Shown: piece after piece, positions 54,113 to 64,000 of the stretch | Layout: every line of letters begins with the position of its first letter | Numbering within the stretch: position 1 is the first letter of the stretch | Origin: Romboutsia sp. CE17 | Lineage (GTDB): Bacteria; Bacillota; Clostridia; Peptostreptococcales; Peptostreptococcaceae | NCBI RefSeq assembly: GCF_012317385.1 | Contig: NZ_CP051144.1 | Coordinates: 2,418,001-2,482,000, forward strand | Length of the DNA stretch: 64,000 nucleotides | Reading direction: 5' to 3' | Position numbers and translations under genes: made by a program | The notes under the pieces: generated by a model | What the model saw: only the letters and a program-made list of their open reading frames with translations | Database searches by the model: none | Told to the model about the DNA's origin: nothing

Positions 54113-54128
54113 TCGGAAACGTTTCCGA
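54113..54128. promoter_or_regulatory. LacI-type operator upstream of malE
   Basis: A perfect 16-base palindrome, TCGGAAACGTTTCCGA, with the central CG typical of LacI-family operators. It lies between the promoter and malE. A weaker AAACGTTTT-type half-match follows at 54134-54143. Confidence 0.8.
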
Positions 54129-54160
54129 TTTCATAAACGTTTTCCTTACCCTTTAATTAG

Positions 54161-54189
54161 ATAATAACACCTGATAATATCAAAATCAA
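54161..54189 (-). promoter_or_regulatory. Putative sigma-A promoter of malE
   Basis: -35 TTGATT (54184-54189) and -10 TATTAT (54161-54166) with a 17-base spacer. The operator at 54113-54128 lies downstream of the start site, so the repressor would block elongation or initiation. Confidence 0.6.
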
Positions 54190-54260
54190 TAAATTATTTT
54201 TATTTAAGTTTTTATTTACGATAAAAATATCCATAATCTGATTGAAATTTACATATATAT

Positions 54261-56519
54261 CTATTTTAAATTCCAAATGTCCTCATTATACTGATTTATA
54301 GTTCTATCAGACGAAAAGTAGCCTGCATTACTTATATTAATTAACATTTTCTTAGCCCATTTATATCTATTTTCATACTCTTTAAATGCTTTATCTTTCA
54401 TCTTGCAGTATTCTTTAAAATCTAATAATGTCATAAACCAGTCTTTTTTCATCATCTCTTTATAAAGTCTTATAAGATTTTCTTGGTTTCCAATTTTCAT
54501 TAATTTATCCCCAACTATGAAATCTAATGCATCTTTTATCTCTTTATCTTTTATATAAAAATCAAGAGGATCATATTCGCACTTTTCATAAAGCTCTATT
54601 ACCTTATTGCTTTTCTCCCCAAATATAAATATATTATCATCTCCTACAAGACTATGTATTTCTACATTTGCACCATCTTCTGTTCCTAAAGTTAATGCAC
54701 CATTAAGCATAAACTTCATATTTCCAGTACCACTTGCTTCTTTTGATGCTAAAGATATTTGTTCTGATATGTCGCAAGCCGGTATTAGTTTTTCTGCAGC
54801 TGTTACATTATAATTTTCAACCATTACAACCTTTAAATATTTATTTACATCCTCATCATTATTTATAAGTTCTTGTAAGCACAATATTAAATGTATTATG
54901 TCTTTTGCAATAGTATATGCAGGTGCAGCTTTAGCACCAAATATAACTGTTATAGGTGTTGTTGGTAAATCACCATTTTTTATTTTTAAATATTTGTGAA
55001 TGATATACAATGCATTCATTTGTTGCCTTTTATATTCATGTAATCTTTTTATCTGTATATCAAAAATAGAATTTTCATCTATATCGATATTTTGAACTTT
55101 CTTTATATAATTTTTAAGTATAATCTTATTTTCTTTCTTTATGTCTAATATATTTTTTAATACATCTTCATCATCTATATATTTTTTTAAGTTTTGCAAT
55201 TTTTCTGCATCTTGTTTAAAGTCATCACCTATTAAATTTTCTATTAAATTCGTTAATAATGGATTGCAGTGCATTAGCCATCTTCTAAATGTTATTCCAT
55301 TTGTTTTATTATTAAATTTTTCTGGATAAATCTTATAAAAATTATTTAATTCATTATTTTTTAATATATCTGTATGAAGAGATGCAACCCCATTTACACT
55401 AAAACTATAATGGATATCTATATTAGCCATATGAACTATGTTATCACTATCTATAATATATACGGATTCATCTTCATATTTACTTTTAACTATTTTATCT
55501 AATTCTTTTATTATTGGCATAATCTGAGGAGCAACTTTTTCAATATAATCAGCTGGCCATTTTTCAAGTGCTTCTGCTAAAATCGTATGATTCGTATATG
55601 CACATGTTTTTGATACAATCTCTATTGCATCATTAATATCTATACCTTTATCTACTAATAAGCGAATAAGCTCTGGTATAACCATGGTTGGGTGAGTATC
55701 ATTAATTTGTATCACTGCATAATCATATAAATCATATAAATTACTACCCTTCTCAATACATTCATCTAATATATATTTTGCAGCATTACTCACCATAAAA
55801 TATTGTTGATAAATTCTAAGAAGGCGACCTTCTACATCACTATCATCAGGATATAAGAATAAAGTAAGATTTTTATTAACATTTGTTTTGTCAAAGTTTA
55901 TTCCACTTTCTACTATACTTTCATCAACTGTTTCTACATCGAATAAATGCAGTTTATTCGTTATATTTTTATATCCCGTAATATTAATGTCATACATTCT
56001 TGAGTTTAATTTAAATCCATTAAATTCAATCTCATAAGTAGTGTCAGTTTTATTTAACCACCCTATATTTTCAATCCATTCATTTTTTTCTTCTGTTTGT
56101 AAATTATTTTTAAATATTTGCTTAAATAATCCGAAATGATAATTTAAACCTATTCCATCTCCTGGAATTCCCAATGTAGCTATTGAATCTAAAAAACATG
56201 CAGCTAATCTTCCAAGTCCACCATTACCTAAGGATGGTTCAAGCTCAATATCTTCTATCTCCGATAGATTCTTACCGTTGTTTGATAATATCTCTTTAAC
56301 TTCGTCATATATGCCTAAATTGATTAGATTATTAGATAGTAATTTTCCAATTAAAAATTCTGCTGATATGTAGTATAACTTCTTTTTAGGTTTATCCTTA
56401 CTTAGTCTTTCTTCACTTAATTTTTGAATAGTCTTTAAAATTGTGAAATAAATTTCTTCATTCGTGCACTCTGAAAGTTTTTTCTTAGCATTATGTTCTA
56501 ATATTTGCAATAAGTCCAT
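54261..56519 (-). CDS. glgP: Glycogen/maltodextrin phosphorylase
   Basis: 752 residues, within the usual range for GT35 phosphorylases. Motifs include [64 protein letters not shown] and [20 protein letters not shown], whose lysine carries pyridoxal phosphate. It releases glucose 1-phosphate from alpha-1,4-glucans in the cytoplasm. The frame runs back to 56600, but AAAAGGGGG sits before the ATG at 56519, where family similarity begins. It is the first gene of the maltodextrin block and has its own promoter and operator. Confidence 0.93.
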   Translation of the reverse strand: MDLLQILEHNAKKKLSECTNEEIYFTILKTIQKLSEERLSKDKPKKKLYYISAEFLIGKLLSNNLINLGIYDEVKEILSNNGKNLSEIEDIELEPSLGNGGLGRLAACFLDSIATLGIPGDGIGLNYHFGLFKQIFKNNLQTEEKNEWIENIGWLNKTDTTYEIEFNGFKLNSRMYDINITGYKNITNKLHLFDVETVDESIVESGINFDKTNVNKNLTLFLYPDDSDVEGRLLRIYQQYFMVSNAAKYILDECIEKGSNLYDLYDYAVIQINDTHPTMVIPELIRLLVDKGIDINDAIEIVSKTCAYTNHTILAEALEKWPADYIEKVAPQIMPIIKELDKIVKSKYEDESVYIIDSDNIVHMANIDIHYSFSVNGVASLHTDILKNNELNNFYKIYPEKFNNKTNGITFRRWLMHCNPLLTNLIENLIGDDFKQDAEKLQNLKKYIDDEDVLKNILDIKKENKIILKNYIKKVQNIDIDENSIFDIQIKRLHEYKRQQMNALYIIHKYLKIKNGDLPTTPITVIFGAKAAPAYTIAKDIIHLILCLQELINNDEDVNKYLKVVMVENYNVTAAEKLIPACDISEQISLASKEASGTGNMKFMLNGALTLGTEDGANVEIHSLVGDDNIFIFGEKSNKVIELYEKCEYDPLDFYIKDKEIKDALDFIVGDKLMKIGNQENLIRLYKEMMKKDWFMTLLDFKEYCKMKDKAFKEYENRYKWAKKMLINISNAGYFSSDRTINQYNEDIWNLK

Positions 56520-56564
56520 AGACAATCCCCCTTTTGATATGATTAAAATAATAATATAACTTTT

Positions 56565-56580
56565 CCGGAATCGTTTCCGA
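56565..56580. promoter_or_regulatory. LacI-type operator upstream of glgP
   Basis: CCGGAATCGTTTCCGA differs at two positions from the perfect operator at 54113. It lies between the glgP promoter and its start codon, mirroring the malE arrangement. Confidence 0.75.
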
Positions 56581-56608
56581 AAAAGTTTATATTTCTTCAC
56601 TCAAGGTA

Positions 56609-56637
56609 AGTATAGTTTATAACTTAAACTTTAACAA
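56609..56637 (-). promoter_or_regulatory. Putative sigma-A promoter of glgP
   Basis: -35 TTGTTA (56632-56637) and -10 TATACT (56609-56614) with a 17-base spacer. It begins only about 90 bases from the 5S gene of operon 3. Confidence 0.55.
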
Positions 56638-56723
56638 CATATTTTTTCAAAATTTAATTAAAACTTATTGTATAGTTAAAATATCAATGTAATCAGTCTA
56701 TAATATTTAATTACATAAAAAAA

Positions 56724-56849
<126 letters not shown>

Positions 56850-56930
56850 TTTCGATTAACTTATTATTAAGTTATTTAGAGTTAATACTCTGAAAACTGC
56901 ATATCATTTAGAATTTATCATTTAAATTGT

Positions 56931-59830
<2,900 letters not shown>

Positions 59831-59846
59831 AGTTATTAAAATGCTT

Positions 59847-59896
59847 CGCCAATGTCTTTACCTTCATATTCATTCAGGTAAATCCCATTGCTCAAA
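59847..59896 (-). repeat. Structured hairpin element E1, operon 3
   Basis: Same sequence as the operon 1 copy: CAATG/CATTG outer and TTTACCT/AGGTAAA inner pairing. Confidence 0.7.
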
Positions 59897-59988
59897 GTTT
59901 GTAATTTTAAAGACTTGTCTTGTCTATTTATAATTAAATGATGTCATATCACTAAATGTTATGCAGTTTTCAAAGTACTAACGTACAT

Positions 59989-60029
59989 CGCCAACGTCTA
60001 TTCTCTCTGAGAATATCCCGTTGCTCAAA
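59989..60029 (-). repeat. Structured hairpin element E2, operon 3
   Basis: Same as the operon 2 copy, with a perfect inner stem. Confidence 0.7.
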
Positions 60030-60077
60030 GTACTAACAATTTTGAGGAATGAACCCTCAAAATTAAACAGTAGGCAA

Positions 60078-61588
<1,511 letters not shown>

Positions 61589-61830
61589 AATTTGTTTCCT
61601 TTGCTCAGACTAATCATTATCTGAATATCTGGCTTGGTTGTTTGTGTTTAATTCTTATAAAAGAATTTAAGTTATATAAATTAACCTACTGTTTAATTTT
61701 CAAAGTTCATTTTCTCGACTTACTCATCTTACCAGGTTGTTATCCCTTAGTCAAGACTTTCTTTTATTTTATTTTTCATCCGTATCTCTCGGACAAGTAA
61801 TACTTTACCATCATTTTTTAAATTAGTCAA
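61589..61830 (-). promoter_or_regulatory. Leader and tandem promoters of rRNA operon 3
   Basis: P1: TTGACT (61825-61830), 17 bases, TAAAGT (61802-61807). P2: TTGACT (61749-61754), 17 bases, TAAGAT (61726-61731). The leader has no hairpin element. Apart from the terminator at 61935, the gap 61831-62140 shows no gene. Confidence 0.85.
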
Positions 61831-61934
61831 TACTTTTTATAAAGTTTTTATTTTTATCTAACTCCTAACTTTATATAAGTTAATACTTTACCTTAACTTT
61901 ATCTTTTGTATTTAGTGATTAACTTATAAATCTG

Positions 61935-61966
61935 TAAAAAAAATAGACTGTTTTACACAGCCTATT
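61935..61966 (-). terminator. Intrinsic terminator downstream of the siroheme gene
   Basis: AATAGGCTGT pairs with ACAGTCTATT (minus strand, one G-U pair), followed by a run of T. It is about 175 bases past the stop at 62141. Confidence 0.75.
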
Positions 61967-62140
61967 ACAAGGGGTTTCTTGCTATTGGGTATATAAAGGA
62001 ATTTTATGTTGAACAATTCTTTCGAATTAAATTTTTATGTCGAAACTACTGTCTATTTCATTCTTATTTTGTCATTTCTTGTTGACTATGATATTATTCT
62101 ATTTTATTTTATACCCTATGTCTATAATATAAATCTTTTT

Positions 62141-62728
62141 TTATATATATTTTTTGTTTTCCTCTATTAACTCTTCTAACGTTAAATTTACTAGTTTTTT
62201 TATTAATCTTCTTCTCTCATTAATATCCTTATAATTTTTTATGATATTAGATCTAACTTCGCCTAAAATATTTATATATTCTTCATAACTATCATCATAT
62301 ACTTCTTCTAATTCTGATTTTATCTTTCTAGATAAGGATGGACTCTTTCCTCCAGTGGATATTCCTATAAGTAAATCACCTCTTTTTATATATGATGGAA
62401 CTATATAGTTAGACAAATCTACATTATCTACTACATTTACCAATTTATTATTCTTACTACAGTATTCTCCTATAGATTTATTAACTTCTTTATTATCAGT
62501 AGCTGCAACGACTATAAAACTATCTTTAATATAATCTTCTTTATAAACATCCTTTATTAAATCTACTCCTTTTTTAATCTCATAAAACTCTTTTAAAAAT
62601 GTTGGAGCTATTACTTTTACTTTCTTCCCAAAATCTAAGAAGTTTTTACACTTTCTTAGAGCAACCTCTCCTCCACCTATTATTACTATATCAAATTTTT
62701 CTAATTCTAAATTTATTGGATAAAGCAT
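62141..62728 (-). CDS. Precorrin-2 dehydrogenase / sirohydrochlorin ferrochelatase-type protein
   Basis: 195 residues. An N-terminal NAD-binding Rossmann fold (FDIVIIGGGEVALRKCKNF), the VVAATDNKEVNKSI stretch, VNVVDNVDLSNYIVPSYIKRGDL and ISTGGKSPSLSRKIKSELE match the SirC/Met8/CysG N-terminal family. It oxidises precorrin-2 to sirohydrochlorin, and some members insert iron to form siroheme. No other tetrapyrrole gene lies in the window. It follows the XRE-cupin regulator gene by 28 bases, probably as one operon. Confidence 0.88.
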   Translation of the reverse strand: MLYPINLELEKFDIVIIGGGEVALRKCKNFLDFGKKVKVIAPTFLKEFYEIKKGVDLIKDVYKEDYIKDSFIVVAATDNKEVNKSIGEYCSKNNKLVNVVDNVDLSNYIVPSYIKRGDLLIGISTGGKSPSLSRKIKSELEEVYDDSYEEYINILGEVRSNIIKNYKDINERRRLIKKLVNLTLEELIEENKKYI

Positions 62729-62756
62729 CTACCTCATCTCCTTCCCCACTTAGTAA

Positions 62757-63311
62757 TTAGAAAGATGGTGGAGTTACTGCAAATATAACTTCACAATCAT
62801 TATCATTTATATTTTCCCATTTATGTTCTGAATGAGGAGGTATCTTTACGCTATCCCCACTTCTTAAATCTATCACACTATTCCCCAGATAAAGTCTAAC
62901 TTCTCCTTCAACTATATAAGCAACTTCTTCTCCCTTATGACTAAATGCTTCTTTTGAAGATGATCCCTTTGAAGGTATCTTCATTAACATAAACTCTATC
63001 TCTCCTTTTGAGTTAGGAGTTAATAATTCATAAGCAAAACTATCATCTTCTGCAAACATTATTTTCTTTCTGTTTTCTTTCCTAACTACTAATTCTTCAG
63101 TTGGAACATCACTTATAAAAAAATTAAATAACGGTACTTCTAGTGCACTTGAAATTTGTTTCAATGTATTTATAGAAGGATTAGCCGTACCTTTTTCTAT
63201 TTGACTTAGTAACGATGGTGTAACACCTGTCAAATTAGCTAATTCTTTAATAGTAAGTTCATTTCTTTTTCTATATTCTGAAATATTTTTAGATATATCT
63301 ACTTCATTCAT
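62757..63311 (-). CDS. XRE-family regulator with C-terminal cupin domain
   Basis: 184 residues. An N-terminal helix-turn-helix (LTIKELANLTGVTPSLLSQIEKGTANPSINTL with short breaks; about 15-50) and a cupin sensor (about 105-180: SHKGEEVAYIVEGEVRLYLG, SGDSVKIPPHSEHKWEN). Proteins of this type bind small ligands and control amino-acid, polyamine or sulfur-related genes. It probably controls its own operon with the siroheme gene; short repeats upstream (63351-63425) could be the operator. Confidence 0.87.
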   Translation of the reverse strand: MNEVDISKNISEYRKRNELTIKELANLTGVTPSLLSQIEKGTANPSINTLKQISSALEVPLFNFFISDVPTEELVVRKENRKKIMFAEDDSFAYELLTPNSKGEIEFMLMKIPSKGSSSKEAFSHKGEEVAYIVEGEVRLYLGNSVIDLRSGDSVKIPPHSEHKWENINDNDCEVIFAVTPPSF

Positions 63312-63350
63312 TTTATAAATTACCTCATTAATATTTATTTTACTTAATTA

Positions 63351-63425
63351 TATCAATATAGATTATGCTACGCAATTTCATTAAATTGTAGTTAATTTAT
63401 TTTATAGTAGTTAATTTATATTGAT
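63351..63425. promoter_or_regulatory. Putative operator region of the XRE-cupin gene
   Basis: GTAGTTAATTTAT occurs twice, 19 bases apart (63388 and 63407), and TATCAATATA (63351) is mirrored by TATATTGATA (63416). Repeats of this kind about 40-110 bases upstream of an XRE gene suggest autoregulation. Confidence 0.4.
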
Positions 63426-63442
63426 ATTGCATTTGAAAATAT

Positions 63443-63491
63443 TATTCTTAATTAAGGTTATTAAATATATTAATAACCTTAATTAAGAATA
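63443..63491. repeat. Perfect 22-bp inverted repeat
   Basis: Arms of 22 bases (63443-63464 and 63470-63491) flank a five-base ATATA centre. There is no T-run on either side, so it is not a simple terminator. It lies between lacG's terminator and the XRE-cupin promoter region. Confidence 0.7.
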
Positions 63492-63494
63492 TAA

Positions 63495-63542
63495 AAATAC
63501 TCATAAGATAAGAACCTTATTCTTTTCTTATGAGCATTTTAT
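63495..63542 (-). terminator. Intrinsic terminator of lacG
   Basis: TGCTCATAAGA pairs with TCTTATGAGTA on the minus strand, followed by TTTTTA, just past the lacG stop. Confidence 0.75.
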
Positions 63543-63553
63543 TTTGTTCTAAA

Positions 63554-64000
<447 letters not shown>

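Noticed and set aside
54132-54147. Second LacI-type operator next to the perfect one upstream of malE
   Set aside because: Only the AAACGTTTT core matches and the flanks are not symmetric, so it is mentioned but not listed as a separate operator.

Overview
The window comes from a low-GC, spore-forming, fermentative member of the Firmicutes, most likely the clostridial family Peptostreptococcaceae. The evidence is AT-rich DNA with strong Shine-Dalgarno sites, a truncated sleC (spore cortex-lytic enzyme), bifunctional adhE, class II fructose-bisphosphate aldolase, RelQ, PcrA and three near-identical rRNA operons. The genus is left open. Most genes, and all rRNA, lie on the minus strand.

Layout. 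1-3.4 kb: 3' part of sleC, a DUF4163/DUF3298 membrane-anchored protein and a Cof-type HAD phosphatase. 3.5-7.8 kb: a small island, a bacteriocin-type ABC permease and ATPase, inserted between an intact and a decayed copy of the same neighbourhood (a 49-residue ORF plus the 3' end of rlmD). Insertion-sequence-like end repeats and a possible bacteriocin-gene remnant lie at the left junction. 7.5-28.7 kb: core genes (rlmD, rsuA-like, fba, RelQ, adhE, Mn-pyrophosphatase, cyclophilin, patatin, M18 peptidase, pcrA) and several unknowns. A promoter-terminator pair at 16.73-16.84 kb looks like a small C-rich regulatory RNA.

28.9-36.1 kb: a five-gene peptide/nickel-type ABC importer downstream of an ECF-type CbiQ/CbiO pair that is led by a cobalamin riboswitch, so a cobalt- or corrinoid-related uptake role is inferred. 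36.5-47.3 kb: two tandem rRNA operons (16S-23S-tRNAGly-5S). 47.5-56.5 kb: a maltodextrin block (phosphorylase, binding protein, two permeases, 4-alpha-glucanotransferase, LacI-type regulator, DUF624 protein) with matching operators upstream of the phosphorylase and binding-protein genes and no MalK ATPase. 56.7-61.6 kb: a third rRNA operon without the tRNA. 62-64 kb: a siroheme-synthesis enzyme with an XRE-cupin regulator, then the C-terminal part of a 6-phospho-beta-galactosidase running off the window.

The most unusual items are a structured hairpin repeat, with compensatory base changes, that is present or absent at different positions in the rRNA spacers and leader; the ABC island bounded by duplicated flanks; the candidate C-rich small RNA; the riboswitch-led ECF module without a substrate-binding component; and a run of DnaA-box-like 9-mers upstream of the first rRNA operon. 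All family assignments come from reading the sequence and from recall; no database search was run.
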